Shown piece by piece: positions 46,186 to 58,314 of a DNA stretch of 64,000 nucleotides. The notes under the pieces are model-generated. The model made no database searches. It was not told the origin of the DNA and saw nothing but the letters and a program-made list of their open reading frames with translations. The DNA comes from Oegoconia quadripuncta (lineage: Eukaryota; Arthropoda; Insecta; Lepidoptera; Autostichidae). The position numbers were made by a program, and so were the translations under genes. The stretch lies in NCBI GenBank assembly GCA_949316235.1, contig OX438749.1, positions 7,520,914 to 7,584,913 of the forward strand, written 5' to 3'. Within the stretch, counting starts at the first letter, position 1; the number at the start of each line of letters is the position of its first letter.

Positions 46186-48523
46186 TTAGGTTCCAGCTTT
46201 TTTGGTGACATTCAACGACGGTTTCTTAGCATCGAACGAATTGGTGTAGACGTAGGACATGATGGCGATTTCCTGCAATAAACACTTCCGTCAATCTGTA
46301 TCAACATGTCCGATATGCAATTACGTTGAGTCAACTTAACAAACTAAGTACTTTAGTCTGTGGAATGTACATATTAAAAATTTAGTTTTATTTTTTTTGC
46401 ACCAGGTATTACTATAAATAAAACATCTTTGCATATACACTCAGCGCCATCCAGGTCCACAATAAGCATCTAGGCTTGTGTTATGGATCCCAGATGGTTG
46501 ATAAACTACACAAATACATTTTTTTTTGTAAATAAATACATATATAAATGAAAAACATCCATAAACCGGAAAAACATGTCTGTATTCATGATACAAACAT
46601 GCCCCTGGCGGGATTTGAACCCGCGACCTTTTGGTATAGCGGTCAGAGTTTTTAACCACTATACCAAACAGGTATTATCTATTTCTTTCTACTGCCAAAC
46701 ATTATTGTGTTCTGGTGTTAAGAACTAGTGAAAGACTCCTCCTTAGTCCTCAGGATGAAAAAGTTTCTACCTTATTTTCTGCAAGCTGAAGTCAAAATGG
46801 TATTTCATTGTAAAGTGTATGTACCTATAGAATTAAATATTGTCTAGAATGGTTGTTGGAAACCTCATTAATATTTCAAGATAAGTCACCTTGTGGGATG
46901 TGTTTCGATTAGGGAAGAATATTCTGCGAAAGAAACCGATTTTTTTCTCGACTTGCACTGGTTCCGACTGTGTGGCCCGAAGACTACTGCTGGTGCAGAC
47001 TGACAGATCTCGTAGATCTTGGGACTGGAAGTAAGATAGCATATTTAATTTATTATTAGGCTTTTATTATTAAATCGATTACGTGGTCTTAATAAAACCA
47101 AAACCGTATGCACAGTTTGTCTGTGGGAGCTCGAGTCTCACAAAAAGCTATGTTACCTAGGTACAATTTGGACGTCGTCGTCAGTACGCTACCATCTTCG
47201 GTCTCATTTTCACTTAACATCAGGTATGATTGAGGTCAAGTGCGAACCCGTTGTGGATAAAAAAAAAGTTTTCTGCTAGCAGATGGATGGGTTTAATAGT
47301 TATCTATTAAACGAAATAGAGCACCAATAGAAATCACTCAGCTAAATACGCGACTAAAAGAGATCTACTTCTTCGTAGACCAAATCTAGTACAAAAAAGT
47401 TCTGCGGCTTTTTATTTTGACAAAAATGAACATTCATTTATAGATAGATAAATAAATAGAGAGATATAAACAACGTAGCAAATTGTCAATTGACCTAATA
47501 CTAACAGTTTCCGTGGTGCCGTCACGGACCGAGAAGTGCATGTAGCAGATTTCATCAGCTACAGTCAAGCAGGCAGCTTCTGCCCGGTTTACTTCTTGCT
47601 GTGTATAAGAGAATTAAACATCTGGTAAGCTCATGGGACAATAAATAAATTTTGAGTGTAAATGTGTATAATCCCAATATTTTCATCCAACCCCGTCAAG
47701 CTACCTTATTCAGGACTCTGATGTTTCCTTTCACACGATCTGCACTCCAGAATTTGTCTGCTGTACCATCAAGTAAGAACTGGAGAAAGCCTTCGAGCAG
47801 GGTAACCGACATAGTTGCTACGAACATCATATTGTCCTACATAGTATAGTCAACAGGTAACAGTAATGTTAACAAATCGTACATAATTGTTTAATTTTTA
47901 TGTGTTCTGTTAAAGTTAGTGTCAGACATGAAATGAGACACATTCTTACATCAGTGGCCATTGCACAACGTTATTTAAAGAAGAAAAATAACGTAATAAA
48001 GAAGAAGCTTACAAGGGTGTGCATTTTTGAAGGGCTCGGTCATTATCAGCTACCAACATTAGTGTGGATTAGTTTAAAATGCTCTGTAAAGTAATGATTT
48101 AAAATTTACTTACTGTACCATAAATAGCGAGTTCACGTTGATTTTGCAGATTGCGCCAAATGAATTATTGTAGTAGTTTGTTAACTACGAGAATGGTGTG
48201 TAGGGGATTTATGAAGATCTCAGCATTACAACTCCAGGTTCCATCTCTCTGACAAACCGTTTATCATTATTGTTATAAGAAAATTTTCTTGACTTTACAA
48301 AAATAACACTCACCGACATCAAATCCAGAACCTTCTTGACTGCATTAATCTCTTTGCTCACGTGTATCTTCTGCGATATGTCAGGGAGGAGGAAACTCAA
48401 TAGAACAATTACGAATATCGTAGCCACGGCCACATAGTTGCCACCCATGATGTTGTATGCGGTCCAGATGTAGTTTGTAGCAACATTAGCGAAGCAGCGC
48501 AGGTCTCTGTATGCTGATGTCAT
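46186..48523 (-). CDS. gene D: unknown membrane protein (five exons)
   Basis: Exons 48314-48523, 47705-47836, 47506-47598, 46890-47024 and 46186-46272 each hold whole codons (70, 44, 31, 45, 28 plus stop) and are bounded by AG and GT sites. Five consecutive phase-0 exons are unlikely by chance. Product 218 residues: membrane segment at 29-48 (NYVAVATIFVIVLLSFLLP), a helical stretch KEINAVKKVLDLMS, a second hydrophobic helix in exon 2 (MFVATMSVTLLEGFLQFLL), an Ala/Cys-containing exon 3, a basic FFRRIFFPNR in exon 4 and a short C-terminal exon. The frame is also open upstream to an acceptor at 48571, so a further 5' exon is possible. Introns hold SINE copies. Not recognised. Confidence 0.7.
46405..46676 (-). 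repeat. SINE family B copy in gene D intron
   Basis: Tail side CACTCAGCGCCATCCAGGTC, body CATCCATAAACCGG, head GGGATTTGAACCCGCGACC and TTTAACCACTATACCAAACA. Located in the last intron of gene D. Confidence 0.75.
47176..47268 (+). repeat. SINE family A tail fragment
   Basis: CAGTACGCTACCATCTTCGG through TGATTGAGGTCAAGTGCGAA to a poly(A) run. 5' truncated, within a gene D intron. Confidence 0.6.
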
Positions 48524-48571
48524 GCTGGCCGTGTAGTTGCCGGGGACCCGATTTTTACGGGTATACGTGCC

Positions 48572-49619
48572 TGTAATTCAAGAAAACGTGGAATACCTAT
48601 GTGTCTTGCTCTCGGCATAATGACAAATGACCAAACAGCTCACATCAGTAGCCTTTTGTCCTCACTGCTGGTGCATAGCCTCCTCTCAGTTAGAGAGGGT
48701 ATGGGTCATAAATATAGATCGGAAAAGGCGAATCGATTTACCTTACAAGCTAAATTCAACCGTATTTCTCGTTTGATAACTATCGAAACTAATTAAATTT
48801 TTATGCGACTTAAATTCTTTTAAAATTAAGGAAAAAAGTATCCCAAAAGGACTACCCAATGGCAATTTTGTATTTTCCTTATTTTCTCAATTTAAAAAGA
48901 AAATAGGTCGCATGACATTTTTATTAACTGTGATGGTTATCTTAGGAGAAATACGTTTGAATTTAGCTTAAAAGGAAAATCGATTTAGTTACTGCACACA
49001 AACGCAGTACAGCTTGGTAGACTTGTATCAGACTAATGGCCACCTAGTCTTTTATGTGGCAGGTGAAGCCCAAGATTTAGCTTACCGACTGAAAACTAAT
49101 GGGATTGATGTTCAACGTGCTCTCCGACGCACAAGGACACTCGTATGAAAACCTATTCAAAGACTGACACGAATGCAACTACGCCATGAGTGCTTCAACA
49201 AGCAGCTCATTTGTAGAAAAGTGATGTACCCTACAGGCCATGACCACTGTAATCTTGCAAATATATGAGTTCCAGATGCATTAGTACTACGGTGGCATAA
49301 AATTAATGCCATGTAAAGGCCTATATCCCTGCAGTGGGATGTTTACAGGCTGAGATGATGATGATGATGCTGGAAATAACACTGGCTTATTCTTCATACC
49401 GGAAGACACGACAGAAATAGAATTATGGAGTAAAGATAATCCAGCTCGCATCCTGGCAAAATAAAAGAGCTTATGACTTGGTCCTACGTAAAGGTGTTGT
49501 AAAGAATAATGGGAGTTATTGACAAAAATGACCTTAACCTAGCACAAATCCAAATATTAAGGTTCGCATATCAAGAAAAGGCGAAATGTTCGTTATATTT
49601 CCATCGATAGTAGATAATC
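48572..49619. other. repeat remnants, no gene seen
   Basis: A family C repeat end lies at 49308-49372 (CCTGCAGTGGGATGTTTACA). The rest is AT-rich with frames broken by stops. A further upstream exon of gene D could lie here but I cannot point to one. Confidence 0.35.
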
Positions 49620-50385
49620 GCTCAGCTCTGCAGCGTATGCTCTCAAAAATTAGACAAATATCGGACGTAAATACTGCTAGAATAGTATATTTTAGTTATT
49701 TCCATAGCCTGATATTACGGTATCTTGCTGTTGGCAAATGCCGGGCATATAAATACAATCTTTGTTTTACAAAAACGAGCCGTTCGCGCAATTTATCGAT
49801 TGAGACCTTGTGTGTGACCTTGTGAAGTTTCACTTAGAGATAGATTTAAAGAGTATAATATTCTAACCTTTTCGTCGCAGTACATTTTTGAAAATTTAAT
49901 ATATGTCAAAAAAATATAGCATCATTTAGGAAAAATTGTGATAAACATGATGTCAATACAAGAAATAAAGATAAATTTGCAGGGCGCATGAGTCGCCTAC
50001 GAAAAGTCAGTAATTCATTCAAAGGGTTAGTATACGCTTTTTCAATAAGGTTCCTGTTGATATACAAAATCTTCCTTTCAATAAATTTAAATATACTATA
50101 AAACAGACACTTATTAAGAAAGCGTATTATAAAATATCAGATTATTTAGATGATAAACATTTATGTACATAACCAGCTCGTTCGCATAACATGAAATATT
50201 ATTGTGCCTTTTTGTAATATAAAAACCTTTTTTTAAAGAGCAACCTCTCGAGTTTCTTGCTTGTTCAGGGGAAAATTGCCTTTTGAACAAGCAGTAGCTT
50301 TAAAAATGTAAAATCTGACTATTTTCAGTGTACCCTGTGTACCTACAAAATAAAGCATTTTTGATTTCATTTCATTGAAATTACT
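49620..50385 (+). mobile_element. decayed CR1-like LINE copy
   Basis: Starts at CTCAGCTCTGCAGCGTATGC inside the RT thumb region. It carries the same C-terminus and 3' untranslated region as 53961-55253, with several small insertions, deletions and frameshifts (for example a duplicated GTGTGTGACCTTGTGAAG stretch near 49810). It ends GCATTTTTGATTTC. An older insertion. Confidence 0.85.
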
Positions 50386-52374
50386 GTGTTGAATTATCGT
50401 TCTGGACACATTTTATCATTGTGTGAAGGGCATCCTCCAACACACTACATTCTGTCTGTATATTCGGGAGATGTGCTACCTATCAAAATGGCCTGTAATA
50501 TCAAGGGCACTTCTGAACGCCTCCCATGACGCAATAATTGTCTTAGCTTTCTCACACAGAGTAAGCGGATTGGTAGTTGCAGATTTTTGTGGTCTTCGTT
50601 ATACTTTTTCCAATTTCCGCTTTTGGAGGCGGAAATAAGGGTAGAATGGAATCACTTACCATCAGGTGACACGTTTGTTTCTTTGGCAATCTTACCTATA
50701 AAAAATAACAATTATTAATGTGACTTTAAATATTCTTAATAGCATAGACCGATGATGGCTAGTAGCATAATTGATGCTGAGCAATTTAAATCGAGCTGTG
50801 TTAGAGTCTTTTTATTGCAATACTGTTGATAGTGTTGTAAAAGATTCGTATATATTCGAGTTTTAAATTTGTGGACTCGTCTAGATCATACCGGGATCTG
50901 TGAACTCAAAAGACTCCGATATTTTAGGTCCAGTGGAGAGAATATTCTGGGCAATGACTCGAGCTGTAAAAGGAACGAGTGAGTCTTTTACAAAAACCTT
51001 GAGTTGGAAATCTCGTCGCTAAGCTCGGTGATCAACAAAAAACTCGAATCGATGTGGGTTTTAGGGCTCCTTTACGAGAGTTGGAGAAGTATAATATTTT
51101 TTCTATTTACCTAATTAAAGTCAAGATAGATTATTAATTATTAATTTGATTGTATGCCAACATATCGAATTCCACTCAACGCATATGTCCTGTAATTATG
51201 TAAATCCTGTAAAATGACTACATAATTTTTTTTCATCGCTAGCAGTTGATGTGATGTGAAATAAACACTTATAGATGCTTAGTGGTTAACAATGATAATT
51301 TCAACAATTTTAGTTCGTATATCATATTGCATCTAAAAAGTCATGGTAAGACGACAAGCCAGCTCACCTTGTGACAATTGATGAAAATGATTATACTACA
51401 TCAGTAAAACACAGAGGCGTCATGTTTCAAGGTTCACGGATGCACTGTCACTCTCTCAAGGCGAAGAAGAAATGTCTCTAAATCTGTTATTTCATTATCT
51501 CTTCTAACCTGCATATCGGAACACAACATGTGGCCTTTCATGCTTGGCAACAACATATAGTGTAATAAGGGTGGTACGAGCCAACCTCCTAGTAAAGGCA
51601 TATCAGCAGCGGAGATAGCCTGACCTATCTCTTTAAAACAGGCCGAATACAAGCATGCTATCATGTTCATACTTTGTGTCAAAGAGGTAAATGCTCTACC
51701 TCGGGCCATAGAATATTAGAAAGACTTAATGGTTCTGCTGGCCCCGCTGGTTATGCTCAGAAGAACAGTCACTTGCGTGTCTTTAAAAATCTAAGGAAAA
51801 AAGTTGTAGATTTTAAGGATATCTACAGCCGAAGCTCACATTTTTGTAACAAAACTTGACGACATAGATCTACAACGGTGGGCACATGGACGTTTTTTTA
51901 AAATCGCTGCAGGATAATATTGCCATGTAACTTTACCAGATAACTAACTTCAAACGTCTTTTACAAATGAAAATAAGAATAGTATACTTAGATGTATTTG
52001 AAAAATCTAACCTGTGTAGAGCCGCTTTGCCATAGCTTATAACAACGTTACATCTTTACAACACAATATTTTTATATATTTTCTAAAGCTTTTCGACAAA
52101 ACTAGCCATCACATACCATGATGACTAGTTTTGACATGAACAGCGAAAGACATGAAATTGTAATTTTGACAAGGAGGTGATTTATGAAATCAAAATCGTA
52201 GTTTATGCTTTGTTGTCTAAATCTGTGGTACTAACCATAAACAAATTGCATACATGCTAATGATCATTGGATGGAACCTTTAGCTGCTAAGCTAAGTCAC
52301 TATAAACACCCATCGAGGTAATCGCCCAGTGTAGCCCAAGTGTATGTATAAACGATGACTTCAATATGGTGGAC
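50386..52374. other. mostly non-coding, one unexplained frame
   Basis: No repeat of the families named here was identified except simple AT-rich stretches. The minus-strand frame at 51434-51709 is listed separately. Confidence 0.35.
51434..51709 (-). CDS. unknown 91-codon open frame
   Basis: ATG at 51709 (preceded by an in-frame TAA), TGA at 51434. The translation is not low-complexity and looks protein-like: MARGRAFTSLTQSMNMIACL, then SAADMPLLGGWLVPPLLHYM and DNEITDLETFLLRLERVTVHP. A CAG|GTTAGA donor-like site follows residue 67. It may be an exon of a larger gene, a transposon capsid-type remnant or chance. I do not recognise it. Confidence 0.3.
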   Translation of the reverse strand: MARGRAFTSLTQSMNMIACLYSACFKEIGQAISAADMPLLGGWLVPPLLHYMLLPSMKGHMLCSDMQVRRDNEITDLETFLLRLERVTVHP

Positions 52375-52610
52375 CGAAAATGGAAGCGCTCTCATTCGGA
52401 TCCTCCAATTTCATTAGAGGACTGATTGTCTTATAGCTGGAACATAACGATGCTCTCAACATTGCTGCTTAGCGGCAGACTTAAATAAAGTGGTGGTATC
52501 TTGTGAGGCGGACATTTAAAAATGCTCTACCACTAATCAATCCGAGTACCTACCTACTAAACATAAACATATCGCTATAGGGTCTTGTAAACCTTATTCT
52601 TACGTTGAAT
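52375..52610 (-). repeat. SINE family A copy, diverged
   Basis: GCTGGAACATAACGATGCTC, GCTGCTTAGCGGCAGACTTA and GGCGGACATTTAAAAATGCT follow the family A body. Head degraded. Confidence 0.6.
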
Positions 52611-52675
52611 CACGGAGAAGAAGCACATTGTGGTCAAAGCTTACAAAGAAGAATCACCATTATCATCTAATTGTT

Positions 52676-53345
52676 AATAATAAAATAAAAATCATTTATT
52701 CATGTAGGCAATACAATATGCACTTATGAACGTCACTTGTTTTTTAAACTACCACTAGCTCGGAAGGCGACCACTACTGAGAAGAGCTAGCGAGAAACTC
52801 AAAGGGTTTGTCTTTTCTCAATCAGTCATTTACCATCTAGAAAGGTTACAACAATTTTTATAGATCGTCTTGTAGAGGAGCCGTTTAATCCTATGGATCA
52901 TTCGTTCATCATTAATGTAATCTGAAATTTTGTAATATCCCTTTTCATATAATTTTTGTTTTATAATAAGTTTAAATTTATTAAGCCGAAGATTCTGTAT
53001 ATCCATGGGAACTTTGATGTAGCGCACATTGACCTCTGAATGACTTACTAACTTTACGAAGTCTACTAATAGGTACAGCCAATTGATTTTTGTTCCTTGT
53101 ATTGACATTGTCAGTCACAATTTTTTCGAATGAATATATATTTCTCTTAACGTATACAAGATTGTCATATACTCGTATATAGTGACGAAAATGTTAAAAT
53201 ATTAATTTCTTTAAATATTTGTCTTAAAGAATCTCTTGACCCTAAGCTTATAGATTGCACGAATAGCTCGTTTCTGTAAGACAAATATGCAGTCTGTATC
53301 AGCAGCGTTTCCCCACAGTAAGATACGATATGGCATCAAGCTGTA
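52676..53345 (-). mobile_element. diverged sister LINE, 3' part
   Basis: The minus strand encodes VPMDIQNLRLNKFKLIIKQK and GYYKISDYINDE, clearly related to the C-terminus of the 126-2312 element (VPVDIQNLPFNKFKNTIKQK). Frames are broken, and the tail (AATCATTTATTCATGTAGGC) differs. A separate, older subfamily. Confidence 0.75.
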
Positions 53346-53960
53346 TGAGGTATCAAGCTGTGATTATGGCTTAGAATTGATGAGAAAAAGCGTTTAAGGG
53401 TTCTAATCCTGCATAACAGTTAGTGACTGTATGATTCCGAAATGAAAATATATAAGAAATAATAAGTTATTATTTCTTGTCTTATTTTTTAGTATATTCA
53501 GGTCCCAAGCAACTTTTTGCTAAAGTTAAATACAAGCTAGCTGTTCAGAGATTCGTCGTGATAAGCTAATAAAGAGATACACAATTTCCACATTTATGAT
53601 ATTAGTACGGATATTTATTGAAAAGTTTCAAAGCGTTATTTCCATGTTCGAACCCACAGTAAAATAGTTTCAACCACGAATTTGAATATGAAACAAAACC
53701 GAATGTTTCCCTCTGCAGCAGAAGGACAGATAAGCAAAATCCCGGAATTTTAGTGGTCAACCGATCACTGCGTAAATTGGATATAAAATTATGACAACCA
53801 ATAAATTAAAATACAAGGTTTAAAATTACGTACTTTAAGCCCTATGCCACGTACAGTGTTACAAAACACTCAGGAATAGTATATTTCGTTAGTTCTTCCC
53901 GTGTAAAAAGTAAAAAGTCTTTATTAGTAGCTATTTGTACTTTTTCATAATTTTCGAGTT

Positions 53961-55004
53961 CGTCATTATGGTGTAACCGGCCGAGCTCTCGACCTTCTGA
54001 ATTCTTATTTGAGTAACCGAGTTCAGAGGGTTGATATCAGTGGCAATACATCGTCAGGGTCGACAGTCTGTATGGGCGTCCCACAAGGCTCCATTCTCGG
54101 ACCATTTTTGTTTTTGGTTTACATAAATGACTTGCCAAACCTTGTAAACGATAAACATGAAATAGTATTGTTTGCTGACGATACCTCTGTAATGTTTAAA
54201 GTAAATAGACTAAAATTAAATTATGACGACGTGAACAACGCTATTTCTCAAATAGTAGAATGGTTTACGGCAAATAATTTCTTACTGAATGAGAAAAAAA
54301 CTAAATGTGTAAAATTTGTACTGCCTAATGTCAGGGAGGTGCCCACAAATATAATGATAAAAAATGTCACTCTAGACCTTGTTGAGTCCACTGTATTTTT
54401 GGGCATTACTTTGGACGCCAAATTACAATGGGGTCCTCATATCCATAAATTGGCGAAGAAGCTCAGCTCTGCAGCGTATGCAGTCAAAAAAATTAGACAA
54501 ATATCGGACGTAAATACTGCTAGATTAGTATATTTTAGTTATTTCCATAGCCTGATGTCTTACGGTATCTTGCTGTGGGGAAATGCCGCGGATATCAATA
54601 CAATCTTTGTTTTACAAAAACGAGCCGTTCGCGCAATTTATCAATTGAGACCTGCAGTGTCACTTAGAGACAGATTTAAAGAGTATAATATTCTAACCTT
54701 TTCGTCACAGTACATTTTTGAAAATCTAATATATGTCAAAAAAAATATAGCATCATTTAGGAAAAATAGTGATAAACATGATGTCAATACAAGAAATAAA
54801 GATAAACTTGCAGGTCACATAAGTCGCCTCCACAAGGTCAGTAATTCATTCAAAGGGTTATGTATACGCTTTTTCAATAAAGTTCCTGTTGATATACAAA
54901 ATCTTCCTTTCAATAAATTTAAAGATACTATAAAACAGAAACTTATTAAGAAAGCATATTATAAAATATCAGATTATTTAGATGATAAACAATCATGGAC
55001 ATAA
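53961..55004 (+). CDS. LINE reverse transcriptase, C-terminal part
   Basis: 348 open codons from the truncation point to TAA at 55004, no stops. Contains GVPQGSILGPFLFLVYINDL and the catalytic LFADDTSVMF, then the thumb and C-terminal region ending KISDYLDDKQSWT. The N-terminal RT motifs and the endonuclease are lost, so it cannot be active. No genuine start codon: the frame simply begins at the insertion junction. Confidence 0.85.
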   Translation, partial: RHYGVTGRALDLLNSYLSNRVQRVDISGNTSSGSTVCMGVPQGSILGPFLFLVYINDLPNLVNDKHEIVLFADDTSVMFKVNRLKLNYDDVNNAISQIVEWFTANNFLLNEKKTKCVKFVLPNVREVPTNIMIKNVTLDLVESTVFLGITLDAKLQWGPHIHKLAKKLSSAAYAVKKIRQISDVNTARLVYFSYFHSLMSYGILLWGNAADINTIFVLQKRAVRAIYQLRPAVSLRDRFKEYNILTFSSQYIFENLIYVKKNIASFRKNSDKHDVNTRNKDKLAGHISRLHKVSNSFKGLCIRFFNKVPVDIQNLPFNKFKDTIKQKLIKKAYYKISDYLDDKQSWT

Positions 55005-55253
55005 CCAGCCCGTTCGCATAACCAGGCTATTTCACAATTAATAATGAAATATTATAATATAAAATAATAATTTTGTAATATAAAAACCTTTTTTTAAAAG
55101 AGCGACCTCTCGAGTTTCTTGCTTGTTCTTCTCAGGGGAAAATTGCCTTTTGAACAAGCAGTAGCTTTAAAAATGTAAAATCTGACTATTTTAAGTGTAC
55201 CCTGTGTACCTACAAAATAAAGCATTTTTTGATTTTGATTTTTTGATTTTGAA
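53961..55253 (+). mobile_element. young 5'-truncated CR1-like LINE, copy 3
   Basis: The junction is at CGTCATTATGGTGTAACCGG, inside the RT domain. The RT C-terminus and 3' untranslated region follow, and it ends in TTTTTGATTTTGATTTTTTG-type hexamer repeats. The protein differs from copy 1 at only two positions over 331 shared residues (Leu/Phe and Asn/Asp), so both inserts are recent or come from one active source. Confidence 0.9.
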
Positions 55254-56489
55254 TGAAATGTACTCAAGTGAGAAGTGACAAGTACTATGTGGTTTAAACC
55301 TTAAAAGTACTTAAATTACGCCCTGTATAAATTGGACTATATTTTTATATTGGTGGAGGTCTCGGTCCTTTATTAGTAGGTCGGCTGGGTAGGCTAACCA
55401 CATCTGTCACAGAATCAACAAACGCTGTAGCATGCGAGTTCTGTAATGCAGACTGCGACTAGACAAACGTAGTGTGGGACATCTCAACTAGATGGAGCGA
55501 TGGTTTGAATCTGGAGGCTGGAAGTGACTGGATGAAACCGAGGATCGGACTCTATGGCTAGTCTTGGAGACCTATATCCATGTGTATGGTAATAAGGTGG
55601 ATGACTGCTGGCTATGTACCCTTATCAATTATTATTTATATATAGTATTTTATTATATAGTGAAAGCTTTGCTTAGTTTAGGAAGATTGGTGTAAATTTC
55701 CGAAATATTTATTTATAGAAACAAGGTACTGTAATGAGAAGAACACATTTAGAATTTTTCGCATTTATTTTTTACCGACATTTACGATTTACTAAAAATT
55801 TGTTATATATAAAACATTGCATTTTGTACAGTATTTCGGGACTAAACACATCAACAAATACGTTACCCATATCCTAACATTCTATGCGCACGTTCTTTCG
55901 ATATTTTTCATATTACGCGATATTTAATAAAAAAAAAAACTAAAATTATGGAGCAGTCACGATGGATTTTATTGCATGCGAACAAGTTTTTTCCGCCCTT
56001 TCAACTGTTCCATCATTGTTATATTCGTTCAGGAAATCCAGAGGATGATGACGTCATCGTTTGTCGTCACAGCATACAGAGCAGCATGAATGACGGTTGC
56101 CAACCACCTTGCTGCAGGGTCGAGATGTTGCTAGGTGACCTGGAAACAAGTGAAGGATTCTTTTACTAGATGGCCCTGTGTGTATGTGCAAAGATATTTA
56201 TTTATAAATGGAAATAATATTATTAAAAAAAAAACAGTGCGTAATATGGCTTGGCAGTAAAGCCATTATGCGAATGTGGATGGAGTTTTTTTTCAGAGTG
56301 TCAACTATTGAAGTTTGCAGACAAAGTATAAAGTGAATAAAGAGTAGGTACTTTAAGAGTAATTTACTAACGTTTTGGAAGACATGTTGGTAAGCTTGGT
56401 ACAGTAAATCTGAAATGATATGAAACGGTAAATTAATTGTAACATCCATAATATCAGCCACAGACCGTCAACTTCTGAACATAAATAAA
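55254..56489. other. no supported gene
   Basis: A plus-strand frame at 55948-56169 has an ATG and 73 codons with a Cys pair, but it runs into a SINE family B tail (about 56166-56208). On the minus strand a TTTCCAG acceptor precedes a short Cys-rich frame (CSKVVGNRHSCCSVCCDDKR). Neither could be tied to a gene. Confidence 0.3.
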
Positions 56490-56728
56490 TAATAATAATA
56501 AATATTTCGGACACTTACACCAATCATCTAGTCCCAAACTAAGCAAAGCTTGTGCTATGGATACTAGATAACGGATAAATATACATAAATATTTATATAA
56601 ACATCCATGACTCGGGAATAAATGTTCGTATTCATCACACAAACATTTACCCCTCGCGGGATTCGAACCCGTAACCGATGGTTTCGCTGACAGGGTTACT
56701 ATCCACTACACCAACCGGTCGTCAAAAC
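56490..56728 (-). repeat. SINE family B subfamily copy
   Basis: ATAAATATTTCGGACACTTA tail side, CATCCATGACTCGGGAATAA, GGATTCGAACCCGTAACC and ACTATCCACTACACCAACCG. Closer to 58025-58242 than to the other family B copies. Confidence 0.72.
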
Positions 56729-56860
56729 ATAGGCTTCCCCATAGATTGAGGGAGGCCTAATTATAACATCGTCTTTCATCTAATCACGGTAGAATAATAC
56801 AGTCGTTCATGCAGTTAAAGATTTGTTACAAATAAATACCTAACAAATTAGTAGTTCAAC

Positions 56861-57113
56861 CGCCTCCGTGGCTCAATATAAACAACATTGGGTTTACGAA
56901 TCGGAGGTCGCGGGTTCGATCCCCAGCGGGGTATATATTTAATACTCAGATTGGTTGGTAGTAGGGCATTTTAAATGTCCGCCTGGCTATTACCACCATC
57001 TTATCTAAATCTGCCGCCAAGCAGCTATGTTAATAGCATTGTTGGGTTCCGGTTGTCAGAGATAAGACAGCCAGTCCACCAAATAAGATGGGGTTTCCGG
57101 GTCAATACGCTTC
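56861..57113 (+). repeat. SINE family A copy
   Basis: CCGCCTCCGTGGCTCAATAT head with complete box B (GGTCGCGGGTTCGATCCCCA) and body to GGGTTTCCGGGTCAATACGC. The tail is cut off at about 57113. Confidence 0.75.
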
Positions 57114-57134
57114 CAGTTAGTTTCGCTGACAGGG

Positions 57135-57272
57135 CTATACACTAGACCAATCGGTCGTCAAACTTTTAAAAACAGAGGCGGTAAATGCTATGGTGAAAAT
57201 GTTCTTATGAGCGAATGTCACAAACCTAGGGTTGGAACAGACTTGCGTTGCTGGTCTTTTCGTACAGTTGCT
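57135..57272 (-). CDS. possible last exon of gene C
   Basis: A good acceptor (TTTATTTTCAG) at 57273 is followed by 45 open codons (SNCTKRPATQVCSNPRFVTF...) to TAG. The phase (0) fits a GTAAGT donor at 58771 after gene C codon CSCSR-like end SSCSR. The last 10-15 codons fall in SINE-like sequence, so the natural stop may have been replaced by an insertion, or the exon may be false. Confidence 0.28.
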   Translation of the reverse strand, partial: SNCTKRPATQVCSNPRFVTFAHKNIFTIAFTASVFKSLTTDWSSV

Positions 57273-58024
57273 CTGAAAATAAAGTATGTTCAACGCATCA
57301 AAATAATAAATAAAAGATAGTGTCTTAGGCAGTTGGTTAAATTGGCTATTCAATTATTGAATGCCTAAATGGATGGTTATGGTTGGCGGACATTTTCGCT
57401 TTTACGGAAACTGACCAATCGCGCTACTTTACAACGGTTGTAACGTTCGAACGGAACGTTTTTGATTTTGGTTTAGCTTTAGTTTAGCTGATGTAAAAAA
57501 TGGTATCGCGCTATTTTTTGTGAACGATTATATCGTTGACGTTACTAAAGTAAAACCAACCTCAAAATATTTAGAGCTAACCACGAGTATTAAAAAAAAC
57601 TAGGTTAATGTGCTTAACGTAACGTTTTTCGTTATGGTTTGGTAATGCCGTTCAAACTTAGCGCGATCGGCCCCCTGTGCTTCTCAGAGCGAGTTGGTTA
57701 GGTTCCTTATTCATTAACAGTCTTGTATAGCGAGTAAAGAGTAAAATCGGAAATGCCTAATTTTCACAATTCGCACTAAAGCACGTACAAGACTTCGAAG
57801 TTATTATGCAGTTACTTTAATTTCATATCTACATTACAATACTATAATGTATGAAAGATACATAAACAAGATTACATATTTAATTATAAATAATTTTACA
57901 AAAAGTCGTGATGACCCACCAAAATCATAAACTCTTAAGAGAGGACTTAGGTAAAGTACGATTTTGCCGATAAAAGGATTGAGGTCTAATGCCCATATTA
58001 TTAAAACGATCTCAAGATAAAGGT

Positions 58025-58242
58025 AATAATAACATAATAAATAAATATTTCGGACACTTACACCAATCATCTAGTCCCAAATTAAGCAAAGCTATGGATA
58101 CTAGATAAAGGATACATAAATATTTATATAAACATTCATGACTCGGGAATAAATGTTCACATTCATCACACAAACATTTACCCCTCGCGGGATTCGGACC
58201 CGCAACCGTTGACAGAATCACTATCCACTACAAATCAGTCGT
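58025..58242 (-). repeat. SINE family B subfamily copy
   Basis: ATAAATATTTCGGACACTTA, ACATTCATGACTCGGGAATA and GCGGGATTCGGACCCGCAAC, nearly identical to 56490-56728. Confidence 0.72.
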
Positions 58243-58314
58243 CAAACCGGTGAACTTAACTTAAATTGATACTTGATTGTACTTATACAAAAATTACTAC
58301 CCTTTGTAGATAGT

